From an uncultured Clostridia bacterium (GTDB lineage Bacteria > Bacillota > Clostridia > Peptostreptococcales > Anaerovoracaceae): a stretch of 63,763 bases of DNA. The stretch lies in assembly GCA_944386595.1 (NCBI GenBank), contig CALXBQ010000060.1:1-63763 (forward strand), in the 5' to 3' direction. A program made the position numbers and the translations under genes. The notes below the pieces were generated by a model that ran no database searches, was not told the origin of the DNA, and saw only the letters and a list, made by a program, of their open reading frames with translations. Numbering within the stretch: position 1 is the stretch's first letter; each line of letters starts with the position of its first letter. Shown here piece by piece: positions 1 through 7,874 of the stretch.

Positions 1-2106
1 GATTTCACTTGCTTCGTATTTACCGCTCATAATGGTAAAGGAAGCAGAATCTTTCAGAATAATACTGCCCGGTTCCTTATATGGCAGTGTATCCTGGGTG
101 GACAATCCTTGTTCATAGGTTATTTGGCTGTTAAGACTGACCATATTATTGGGTTGAGAGGAATTATCCTTATTTTCTTTGATCGTCCAATTCGTGATTT
201 CAACAATGCAAGGTTTTGTTTGAGAATCATTCAGGTAAAGGCCGCCTCCCTCTACTGTCGCAGTGTTCCATTCAACGGAGCCGTTCCTGATCGTCAGCTT
301 GCAATCTCCCTCACTGTATATACCACCACCATATTGGGCGGTATTGGTGGTAACATAACAGAGATTATTCCATTCGACGCCTTCACACAGATATACGCCA
401 CCACCGTTTCCATTCGCTGTATTATGGGTGATACGAGGGGGGCCTGCCTGGGTACTGTTTACGGTTACTTTTGCTCCGGATGCCACATACACACCGCCGC
501 CGTTTCCGGTCGCTGTATTTGAGCCGATTGTCTGGGTGGCAATCCTGCATTCGCCACCGGCTACATAGATACCTCCACCATTTCCTGCTGCATCATTATA
601 GTTGATCGAGGTAGCGGCAATGTCACATTTGCCGCCTGCCACATAGACACCGCCGCCGTCTCTTTTTGCCGTATTTTTGAAAATCGTACCATAAATATTA
701 CATTCGCCTCCGGCTACATACACACCGCCGCCATCGCCATCATAATTGTATGCGGTGTAGTTTGAGCCAATGGTGCCGTAAATATCACACACACCTCCGG
801 CTACATACACTCCGCCGCCCTGGTCGAAAGCCTGGTTGCCAGTGATACTTGCGTCTTCCTCGATGGTACAGGTGCCGTTCTCGACATACACACCGCCGTA
901 TTTGGTACTGTTATCGTAGATGTTGCTCCCACTGATGGTACAATTTCCGCCGAGAACGCTGACTGCGCCGCCGTTATCTATACGCCCGGTAATCTGGGCG
1001 TCGTCGCCGATATTGCAGCTGCCGCCTTTCACCACCACAGCGCCGGTGATTTCTCCGGACGGGGTATAATCATAGACTTTTATGGTACCACCGGTGATGT
1101 TACAGGTTCCCTCACTTACCTCGATGGGGCTGGAGATGGTACCGCCGGTAATATTGCAGGTGCCGCCCCTTACATTCACCGCAGGAGCCCCTTCGGTGAA
1201 GTTTTTGATTTCGGTGGTACCACTAATGTTGCAGGTGCCATTTTTCACATCGATTGCACTTTGGACATTGGCTCCATTGAGAGAAAGGATGCCGGATCCA
1301 TCCACCACGATTTCAACACCCGATGTGATAGTAGTATTCAAATTGATAGTGATACTTTCATCGGCACTAGCTTCGATCGTGCATCCTTCATAAATATTGG
1401 TATGACCGTCTATCGTTGCTGATCCCATTATCACGCAGTTGTCCAAGTTCACATTTGACAGAGAGCTGTTCCTCACCTCCGCATCATAAATATACCCACG
1501 CCCTGTACAGTCGCAGATTGTTGAAACAGTTAATCTTTGCATCGTGTTTCCATTAATCTTGTGCCCATTCAAACATATTGTTACACTCTCATCGCACCAC
1601 AGAAAATTCCCCAAGGTCACATCGCCGGTAAGCACATAATTGCCAGATGGTAATCCAAGCTTATTTATCGTTCCTGAAAGTGTTTTCCATCCATCATGGC
1701 TGGAGTGTTCACTGGACAGAGGCGCGGCAGCCGCTAACACCGGGGCAGCGCCAATGCAAGCCTTATCCAGTTCGGCACCCTCCGCAGAGCAGACCGGACA
1801 ATCCCCATTGACTTCTTCCTCAGTGCAGAGGGTTTCACAGGTACATTCTTCCGGCTGTGCGTCGGACGAATCCTCAGCGTTCCCGCTGTCCTGTGCATTG
1901 CAGACTTTACAGACAAAGGTGCAGAGCGTTCCTTCTGTTGCGGGAACATAGCCGCAGGCTTCGTCGTGCTGCGGGTGATGTTCGCACAGGGCGCTTTGCA
2001 CTGGTGGCGTGCCGCTGTCCGCCTCCCCCTCGGCAAAGGCCGTGGCCGGGAGCAGCCCTAAGCACAGGGCTAGAACTGTAATGATGCTTAATATCCTCTT
2101 TCTCAT
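1..2106 (-). CDS. Secreted right-handed beta-helix surface protein, C-terminus cut by window edge
   Basis: An open frame runs from an ATG at 2106 to the left edge (702 codons, no stop), so the gene is 3'-partial. The N-terminus has a signal peptide: a KR-rich start, a hydrophobic run to about residue 22, then an AFA cleavage-like site. Next comes a short Cys-rich stretch (pairs of Cys about residues 39-110). The rest is repeated short Gly/Cys-rich units of the type GGxCxIxGT with GNGGGVYVA, typical of parallel beta-helix surface proteins. The ATG overlaps the stop of the upstream TetR gene (ATGA), with AGGAGG 10 nt before it, so translation is probably coupled. The function is unknown; adhesion or polysaccharide contact is only a guess. 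The fold class is clear. Confidence 0.85.
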   Translation of the reverse strand, partial: MRKRILSIITVLALCLGLLPATAFAEGEADSGTPPVQSALCEHHPQHDEACGYVPATEGTLCTFVCKVCNAQDSGNAEDSSDAQPEECTCETLCTEEEVNGDCPVCSAEGAELDKACIGAAPVLAAAAPLSSEHSSHDGWKTLSGTINKLGLPSGNYVLTGDVTLGNFLWCDESVTICLNGHKINGNTMQRLTVSTICDCTGRGYIYDAEVRNSSLSNVNLDNCVIMGSATIDGHTNIYEGCTIEASADESITINLNTTITSGVEIVVDGSGILSLNGANVQSAIDVKNGTCNISGTTEIKNFTEGAPAVNVRGGTCNITGGTISSPIEVSEGTCNITGGTIKVYDYTPSGEITGAVVVKGGSCNIGDDAQITGRIDNGGAVSVLGGNCTISGSNIYDNSTKYGGVYVENGTCTIEEDASITGNQAFDQGGGVYVAGGVCDIYGTIGSNYTAYNYDGDGGGVYVAGGECNIYGTIFKNTAKRDGGGVYVAGGKCDIAATSINYNDAAGNGGGIYVAGGECRIATQTIGSNTATGNGGGVYVASGAKVTVNSTQAGPPRITHNTANGNGGGVYLCEGVEWNNLCYVTTNTAQYGGGIYSEGDCKLTIRNGSVEWNTATVEGGGLYLNDSQTKPCIVEITNWTIKENKDNSSQPNNMVSLNSQITYEQGLSTQDTLPYKEPGSIILKDSASFTIMSGKYEASEI

Positions 2107-2735
2107 GTGGTTTCTTCCTCCTTTCCTGATCCTTTTCTGCCTCTTCCGGCATATATCGGAAGTATCTCCCTTATGATGTTAAGCTGAAGCTTCAGATATT
2201 CCTCGTCTCCGAACATTGCGTAGTGGACGCTGGCTCTCACGAATATGTATATCATCCCCTGGACGATGTCTGCCGGCATCCCCAGCTTTTCTGAGAGCAT
2301 TTCCGCATATCTGCGGTATCGCACGTTTACTCCCTGAAAAAATTCGATCCCTTGTTCGTGGTACTTTGGACTTGCGTACACCTGATACATGAAGCGGTAT
2401 TTCTCTCCGTGAAGCTTCGCCGTAATGTACGGCATCTCATTTAAGAAGCGTTCTATGTCTCCATAATCCTCCGGCGCCCTTTCCATGAACTCATCCTCCA
2501 CCTTTGCCATGCAGTAGGCGGTGGCTTCTATGATGATGTTGTCCTTGGTCTCGAAGTAGTACAGCAGAGTAGCGTTGGTTACTCCGCAGGCCTGCGAAAG
2601 CATGAGAAGGGTGGTGTTCTCAAGGCCGTTTCTGCAGCATACATCGAAGCACTTTTCCAGAAACTCCTTCTTTCGCTCATTGTTCTGACTCGTCTTAATG
2701 ATGATCACCTCCTGAATAATCGACCGGTCGGTCAC
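2103..2735 (-). CDS. TetR/AcrR-family transcriptional regulator
   Basis: About 200 residues. An N-terminal helix-turn-helix is visible (TTLLMLSQACGVTNATLLYYF, split at a typical TetR turn: QACGVTNATLLYYFETKD), followed by an all-helical ligand domain ending in a charged tail. The longest frame starts at a GTG at 2735. A textbook AGGAGGTGATC ribosome site lies inside it at 2708-2713, eight bases before an in-frame ATT at 2699, and a palindrome at 2719-2732 also falls inside the long form. The real start may therefore be ATT-2699 (or GTG-2708). The stop overlaps the start of the beta-helix gene, so the regulator probably controls itself and that surface protein. The ligand is unknown. Confidence 0.85.
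   Translation of the reverse strand: MTDRSIIQEVIIIKTSQNNERKKEFLEKCFDVCCRNGLENTTLLMLSQACGVTNATLLYYFETKDNIIIEATAYCMAKVEDEFMERAPEDYGDIERFLNEMPYITAKLHGEKYRFMYQVYASPKYHEQGIEFFQGVNVRYRRYAEMLSEKLGMPADIVQGMIYIFVRASVHYAMFGDEEYLKLQLNIIREILPIYAGRGRKGSGKEEETT
2719..2732. promoter_or_regulatory. Putative TetR operator (palindrome ATCGACCGGTCGGT)
   Basis: A perfect 10-bp palindrome CGACCGGTCG (2721-2730) extends to 14 bp with one mismatch. It lies just upstream of the strong ribosome site of the TetR gene. The position suggests autorepression, which is an inference. Confidence 0.5.
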
Positions 2736-2781
2736 GATCTGCCTGTAAAAAAGCGGCCTCAGATGAAGCCTTTAAAAAACG

Positions 2782-2831
2782 AAAAAAAGGCACGTCGGGC
2801 CGTGCGGATCTTCCGCATGGCCCGGCGTGCC
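2782..2831 (-). terminator. Rho-independent terminator downstream of murE
   Basis: A 20-bp stem with two wobble/mismatch pairs (arms 2789-2808 and 2812-2831) is followed on the minus strand by a T-run at 2788-2782. It closes the nadE-murE unit. The rest of 2736-3010 holds the TetR promoter region and nothing else I can support; a 61-codon frame there has no ribosome site or coding character. Confidence 0.85.
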
Positions 2832-3010
2832 TCTGCTGCCGGTTGGTTTAAATTTATCGCAGGAAAAACATACAGATTTACGTCTGTCTGTCTGATTATG
2901 GACTCTTTTCGCCCTCTGTCAAGGTAAATTTCAAGATTTCCCATAGTCCTACCTGCTCGCCTGTAGTTAAAGCTCTGTGCCTTGATTATACTGAAAATTT
3001 CACTGTATGT

Positions 3011-4423
3011 CTACTGTTTTTCGTAGCCCATCCGATGAAGCGCTTCTCTGGCCACGTTGTTGTCGCCGGGCCACTTCACTTTTCCGGCGCCGATATAAAG
3101 ATACGGCTCGTCGCCTTTACCCAGAAGGGCCACGCAGTCTCCCGGCCGGGCCTCTCTCAGCGCCGCCTCTATGGCGTCTGCACGCTTCGGTATGAATCTT
3201 ACCGGAGTATCCGGGGATATTCCCGGCCTTATCTGATCGGTGATGGTCTTAGGGTCGGAGTCCCGGTTATTCTCTTCGGTCAGAATGATAATATCGCTGT
3301 ATTTGTCAGCGACAGCACCCAGATCCCGGCGCTTGCTCTCATCCCTCTTTCCGGACGCTCCGAACATGGATATCAGGCGGCCGTTTCCTGCGAGAAATCC
3401 GTGGACGTAGCCGAGGATTTTCTCGTAGCCGTCAGGGGTGTGCGCGTAATCCACTATTACGGTAAACGGCTGGCCTTCGTCTATCAGTTCGGCCCTTCCC
3501 GGCACCTGGTTTATATGCCCTGACTCTTCCATGAGAAGGTCCATGGAAACGCCGTAGTGATGGAGGGCCGCGATGACCGCCAGAAGATTATATACGTTGT
3601 ACTCCGCCACCAGATTGGTGGTAAAGTTATACGTCTTTCCGTCGTGAAGAAGCTCGAACTCGCTGCCGTGAGCGTGGCACCTGACGTTTACCGCACGGTA
3701 ATCGGCCTCGTTTTTTATGCCGTAGGTTATGCACTCCGCCTTTGTGCAGGCTTTCAGCGGCTCCAGTGTATCGCTGTCTGCGTTAAGCACGGCGAAGGCG
3801 TCCGGCCTGAGGCCGCGGAAGAGCTTTTTCTTCGCCTCGAAGTATTCATCCATGGTCTTATGATAGTCCAGGTGATCGTGGGTCAGATTGGTAAATATGG
3901 CGCAGTCAAAGTCCACAGCGTCGGCTCTGCCCATGGAAAGGCCCTGGGAGCTTACCTCCAGGGCTACAGCCTTTGCTCCCATGTCGTACATCTTCTTCAG
4001 AGACTCATGAAGGCTGACAGCATCAGGCGTGGTGAGACCCCCTTCCAGCTGGTAATCCTTAAATTCCGTGGCTATGGTTCCGATATAGCCGCAGGGCTGA
4101 ACTCTGTCGTAAATCTGCTTTATAATCTTGGTTATGGTGGATTTCCCGTTGGTTCCCGTAACGCCGAATACGGTGAGCCTGGAAGAAACATCGTCGAAGT
4201 ATACGCGGCACGCCTCGTTTAAAGCCGTAACCGTGTCGTCCACCTTATAGTACTTCACCCCCGGGTGCTTCTTTTCCTCCGGAATCTCGCGGCTGTGAAT
4301 CACAGCCTTTGCCCCTGCCGCCACGGCGCTGTCTATGAAAAGGTGGCCGTCTGTCTCGTTTCCGATTATGCAGAAAAACGCGTCCCCCTCTTTAACCTTT
4401 CTGGAATCTATGCAAAGTCCCAT
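3011..4423 (-). CDS. murE: UDP-N-acetylmuramoyl-tripeptide synthetase (MurE-type ligase)
   Basis: Adds the third amino acid to UDP-MurNAc-L-Ala-D-Glu in the cytoplasm. The Mur-ligase ATP loop GVTGTNGKST is at about residues 87-96; the central domain has the carbamoylated-Lys region and HTHDHLDYH-like motif (LTHDHLDYHKT), and the C-terminal domain is complete. At 470 aa it lacks roughly 25 N-terminal residues of the usual form, but GGAGG sits correctly before the ATG, five bases after the nadE stop. The third-residue motif, DNPR in meso-diaminopimelate enzymes, reads ENNR here (within TEENNRDSDP). The Arg is kept, so diaminopimelate is likely but not certain; Lys or Orn use cannot be excluded. 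Confidence 0.93.
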   Translation of the reverse strand: MGLCIDSRKVKEGDAFFCIIGNETDGHLFIDSAVAAGAKAVIHSREIPEEKKHPGVKYYKVDDTVTALNEACRVYFDDVSSRLTVFGVTGTNGKSTITKIIKQIYDRVQPCGYIGTIATEFKDYQLEGGLTTPDAVSLHESLKKMYDMGAKAVALEVSSQGLSMGRADAVDFDCAIFTNLTHDHLDYHKTMDEYFEAKKKLFRGLRPDAFAVLNADSDTLEPLKACTKAECITYGIKNEADYRAVNVRCHAHGSEFELLHDGKTYNFTTNLVAEYNVYNLLAVIAALHHYGVSMDLLMEESGHINQVPGRAELIDEGQPFTVIVDYAHTPDGYEKILGYVHGFLAGNGRLISMFGASGKRDESKRRDLGAVADKYSDIIILTEENNRDSDPKTITDQIRPGISPDTPVRFIPKRADAIEAALREARPGDCVALLGKGDEPYLYIGAGKVKWPGDNNVAREALHRMGYEKQ

Positions 4424-4428
4424 GTCTT

Positions 4429-5199
4429 CTATTCCTCCCCGTCGTATGCCAGCACCGGCCCGTCGTACTCGAAGGCCGGCATCATGCTGAGCTTGAACTT
4501 ATTCCACTTTCTCTTATTATCTATCTTCTCCTTAACATCCGGATCGTCGCACTCTCCGGTTCTGATGTACCTGTCTAAGACCGCGTATGTGAAGCCCAGG
4601 TTTTCCTCGTCGGTGAGGCCTGAAAGTCCGTCTATAGGCGTCTTATGCACCAGAAAATCAGGAAGGCCCAGCACTGTGCCCACAGCCTTCACCTCCTGCA
4701 CAGTCAGGTGAGAAAGGGGGCTGAAATCGCCTGCCGCATCGCCATACCTGGTGGAGTACCCCACCCAGTCCTCGGAGAGATTGCATGTGTTAACCACCCG
4801 TCCGTTCATGGACTGTGCCACCGCGTATACAGCCGACATCCTGAGCCTTGCAGGAAGGTTCGTCCTGGTCTGCTTAGAGATTTCAACGTCCAGACTGCCG
4901 GCCAGAGCGTTCATCATTCCGTCGAAACTGTCCTTTATATTTATAACAGCATGGTTTATTCCCAGATGGGAAACCAGCGCCTTTGATGCGTCTATGTCCG
5001 CCTGCTCGCCGTTAGGAAGGAGCACGCCGAAAACCCGCTCCTTTCCCAGAGCCTCAACGCACAGGGCCGCCGCCACCGAACTGTCTTTTCCGCCGCTTAC
5101 GGCCACTACCGCGTTGCAGCCTTTGCCGTTTTTGTCGAAGAATTCCCTTATCCACAGGACTATTTCGTCCTTTACCTTTTCAGCATTGAATGTATACAT
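4429..5199 (-). CDS. nadE: NH3-dependent NAD+ synthetase
   Basis: Amidates deamido-NAD to NAD using ammonia and ATP, the last step of NAD synthesis. The PP-loop SGGKDSSVAAALC is at about residues 36-48. The length (256 aa) fits the short, glutaminase-free form, so ammonia rather than glutamine is the nitrogen donor. Later motifs such as NTCNLSEDWVGYSTRYGDAAGDF, which bind deamido-NAD and continue the PP-loop fold, are present in order. It is first in a two-gene unit with murE, five bases apart, transcribed from the promoter at 5242-5269. Confidence 0.95.
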   Translation of the reverse strand: MYTFNAEKVKDEIVLWIREFFDKNGKGCNAVVAVSGGKDSSVAAALCVEALGKERVFGVLLPNGEQADIDASKALVSHLGINHAVINIKDSFDGMMNALAGSLDVEISKQTRTNLPARLRMSAVYAVAQSMNGRVVNTCNLSEDWVGYSTRYGDAAGDFSPLSHLTVQEVKAVGTVLGLPDFLVHKTPIDGLSGLTDEENLGFTYAVLDRYIRTGECDDPDVKEKIDNKRKWNKFKLSMMPAFEYDGPVLAYDGEE

Positions 5200-5241
5200 A
5201 ACCTTTTCCTTCGTCTTTCCCTTTCACCAGAAATATATATC

Positions 5242-5269
5242 AGTATATCATAAATCCCTAACCCTGTAA
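5242..5269 (-). promoter_or_regulatory. Sigma-A promoter of nadE-murE
   Basis: On the minus strand TTACAG (5269-5264) and TATACT (5247-5242) are separated by 16 bp, about 45 bp before the nadE start. Confidence 0.6.
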
Positions 5270-5298
5270 AAAAATTACCATTAAAAAATTAACATTCT

Positions 5299-5331
5299 AA
5301 TGTGTATAACACCGGTCAAAATGTGTATAAT
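5299..5331 (+). promoter_or_regulatory. hydEGF promoter region with 11-bp direct repeat
   Basis: The word AATGTGTATAA occurs at 5299-5309 and again at 5320-5330, 21 bp (two helical turns) apart. The second copy supplies a perfect -10, TATAAT (5326-5331), 23 bases before hydE. No good -35 lies 17 bp upstream, which suggests that a bound activator may be needed. Confidence 0.5.
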
Positions 5332-5353
5332 GGAGTATAAGAGGTTTTAGACT

Positions 5354-6412
5354 ATGACAAAAGCTGAACGCATCGCAGAAAAACTTCATAGGGGTTTGCT
5401 GCCGGAGGACGGCGAGCTACGATATCTCATATGCGAAATGACCGGATCAGAAGCCGAAATCATAAGGAAGCTGGCAAGAGAGGCCGCCGACTCCGTATTC
5501 GGAAACAAGGTCTACATACGCGGTCTCATCGAGTTCACCAACTTCTGCAGAAACGACTGCTTCTACTGCGGCATCAGAAGATCTCAGGACATAGCCAGAT
5601 ACAGGCTGACAGATGATGACATCTTAGGCTGCTGCGAGACCGGATACGGGCTGGGCTTTCGGACCTTCGTCCTTCAGGGCGGGGAAGATCCTTACTTTAC
5701 GGATTCCCGTCTGGTGCATACAGTATCCGCCATCCGGGAAAAGTTTCCTGACTGCGCCATCACCCTTTCTGTCGGTGAAAGAAGCCGGGAAAGCTATAAG
5801 GCGCTGAAGGATGCCGGTGCGGACAGGTTTCTTCTCCGTCACGAAACGGCAGATCCCTGTCACTACGGAAAGCTTCACCCCGGCGAAATGAGCTTTGAAA
5901 ACAGGATGAACTGTCTGGCCGAGCTGAAGGCTCTGGGGTATCAGGCAGGCTGCGGTTTCATGGTAGGCTCCCCTCATCAGACCACAGGTAATCTCATAGA
6001 TGATCTTAAGTTCATCTGGAAATTCAGACCTGCCATGGTGGGCATCGGACCTTTCATCCCCGCAAAGGGCACACCTTTTGAGCATGAGGCAAAAGGTTCT
6101 GCGGAGCTGACCTTAAGGCTTCTTTCGATAATCAGACTCATGAGGCCGGATCTGCTTCTGCCTGCCACCACGGCCTTAGGCACCGCCGCCAGCGACGGAC
6201 GGGCCAGAGGAATCCTGGCAGGAGCCAACGTCATCATGCCTAATCTTTCTCCGGAGTCGGCCAGAAAGAAATACAACCTCTACGATAATAAGCTGAATAC
6301 CGGATGCGAGGCTGCGGAAAACCTGGCCGAGCTGAAGGCATCCATGGCCGAAATCGGCTTTGAGATAGTCACTGACCGGGGAGACGCCCCGGAATATATA
6401 GACAGAGTGTAA
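5354..6412 (+). CDS. hydE: [FeFe]-hydrogenase maturase HydE, radical SAM
   Basis: Radical SAM enzyme that helps build the dithiolate-bridged diiron part of the hydrogenase H-cluster, probably acting on the iron-cysteine-CO-CN synthon made by HydG. The SAM cluster motif CRNDCFYC is at residues 65-72, in the HydE/BioB-like context YIRGLIEFTNFC. The length (352 aa) is normal. BioB was considered, but the FVLQGGEDPYFTD and SVGERS blocks and the hydG-hydF neighbours decide for HydE. First gene of hydEGF, 31 bp before hydG. Confidence 0.95.
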   Translation: MTKAERIAEKLHRGLLPEDGELRYLICEMTGSEAEIIRKLAREAADSVFGNKVYIRGLIEFTNFCRNDCFYCGIRRSQDIARYRLTDDDILGCCETGYGLGFRTFVLQGGEDPYFTDSRLVHTVSAIREKFPDCAITLSVGERSRESYKALKDAGADRFLLRHETADPCHYGKLHPGEMSFENRMNCLAELKALGYQAGCGFMVGSPHQTTGNLIDDLKFIWKFRPAMVGIGPFIPAKGTPFEHEAKGSAELTLRLLSIIRLMRPDLLLPATTALGTAASDGRARGILAGANVIMPNLSPESARKKYNLYDNKLNTGCEAAENLAELKASMAEIGFEIVTDRGDAPEYIDRV

Positions 6413-6443
6413 CGATATCAGGTAACTCAGAAAGGAAGAAAAT

Positions 6444-7874
6444 ATGTACGATCCAAAATCCATGAAAGCCGACGAATTCATATCCCATGACGAAATAATG
6501 GATTCACTTAAATTCGCCGAAGAAAACAAAGACAACAAAGAACTCATCCGCAAGGTTATGGATAAGGCTGCTCTGGGAAAAGGTCTCGACCACAGGGAAG
6601 CTTCTCTCCTCCTGGAGGTAGAGGACCCCGAGATCATCGACGAGATGTTTAAGCTGGCGGAGAAGATAAAGCTGGACTACTACGGAAACCGCATAGTAAT
6701 GTTCGCGCCCCTCTACCTTTCCAATTACTGTGTCAACGGCTGCACCTACTGTCCATACCATCACCAGAATAAGCACATAGCCAGAAAGAAGCTGTCTCAG
6801 GAAGATATAAGGCGCGAGGTCATCGCCCTTCAGGACATGGGTCATAAGCGTCTGGCTCTGGAAGCAGGTGAAGATCCTGTCAACAACCCTATCGACTACA
6901 TACTCGAATCCATAAAGACAGTGTACTCCATCCACCATAAAAACGGCGACATCAGAAGAGTAAACGTAAACATCGCCGCCACCACCGTGGAAGAGTACAG
7001 AATGCTGAAGGAAGCAGGCATCGGAACGTACATCCTCTTCCAGGAGACCTATAACAGGGAAAGCTACGAAAAGCTCCATCCTACAGGCCCTAAGCATAAC
7101 TACCCATGGCACACGGAGGCCATGGACAGAGCCATGGAAGGCGGCATAGACGACGTGGGCCTGGGCGTTCTCTTCGGTCTGGAGCTTTACCGCTATGAAC
7201 TCTGCGGACTTTTGATGCACGCAGAGCACCTGGAAGCCGTTCACGGCGTGGGCCCGCACACCATCAGCGTTCCGAGAGTGCGCCACGCAGACGACATAGA
7301 TCCTGCTGATTTTGACGGAGGAGTAGACGGCGGAATCACCGACGACCTCTTCGCCCGCATCATCGCCATCATCAGAATCGCGGTTCCTTACACCGGCATG
7401 ATAATGTCGACCCGCGAAAACAAGGCCATGAGAGAAAAAGCTCTTCATCTTGGAATTTCCCAGATTTCCGGCGGTTCCAGAACATCGGTAGGCGGATACG
7501 ACGAACCGGAGCCTGAGGAAGAAAATTCCGCCCAGTTCGACGTCAGCGATAACCGCACCCTGGACGAAGTGGTGAAGTGGCTCATGGATCTGGGCTACAT
7601 CCCGAGCTTCTGCACCGCATGTTACAGAGAGGGCAGAACAGGCGACCGCTTCATGACCCTCTGCAAAAATAACCAGATCTTAAACTGCTGCCACCCCAAC
7701 GCACTGATGACTTTGAAGGAGTACCTGACAGACTACGCCCGTCCCGAGACAAAGGCCGTAGGAGAGGCTCTCATAGAAAAGGAGCTTCCTAGGATTCCTA
7801 ACGACAAGGTCCGCAAAATCGCAGCAGAATACATTCAGGAGATAGAACATGGCAAGAGAGACTTCAGATTTTAA
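6444..7874 (+). CDS. hydG: [FeFe]-hydrogenase maturase HydG, radical SAM tyrosine lyase
   Basis: Cleaves tyrosine to p-cresol, CO and cyanide and loads the diatomic ligands on iron for the H-cluster. The SAM cluster motif CVNGCTYC is at residues 96-103. The C-terminal auxiliary-cluster cysteines are visible as CTAC near residue 393 and a further Cys after GDRFMTLC/ILNCC. The length (476 aa) is normal, and GGAAG precedes the ATG. The 3' end overlaps the hydF start by 26 bp in another frame, so the two genes are translated together. Confidence 0.97.
   Translation: MYDPKSMKADEFISHDEIMDSLKFAEENKDNKELIRKVMDKAALGKGLDHREASLLLEVEDPEIIDEMFKLAEKIKLDYYGNRIVMFAPLYLSNYCVNGCTYCPYHHQNKHIARKKLSQEDIRREVIALQDMGHKRLALEAGEDPVNNPIDYILESIKTVYSIHHKNGDIRRVNVNIAATTVEEYRMLKEAGIGTYILFQETYNRESYEKLHPTGPKHNYPWHTEAMDRAMEGGIDDVGLGVLFGLELYRYELCGLLMHAEHLEAVHGVGPHTISVPRVRHADDIDPADFDGGVDGGITDDLFARIIAIIRIAVPYTGMIMSTRENKAMREKALHLGISQISGGSRTSVGGYDEPEPEEENSAQFDVSDNRTLDEVVKWLMDLGYIPSFCTACYREGRTGDRFMTLCKNNQILNCCHPNALMTLKEYLTDYARPETKAVGEALIEKELPRIPNDKVRKIAAEYIQEIEHGKRDFRF

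Noticed and set aside
2759..2944. A 61-codon frame upstream of the TetR gene
   Set aside because: It spans the murE terminator, lacks a ribosome site and shows no conserved feature.
5354..6412. Biotin synthase as identity of the first radical SAM gene
   Set aside because: It shares the fold, but hydG and hydF follow directly and the internal motifs are those of HydE.
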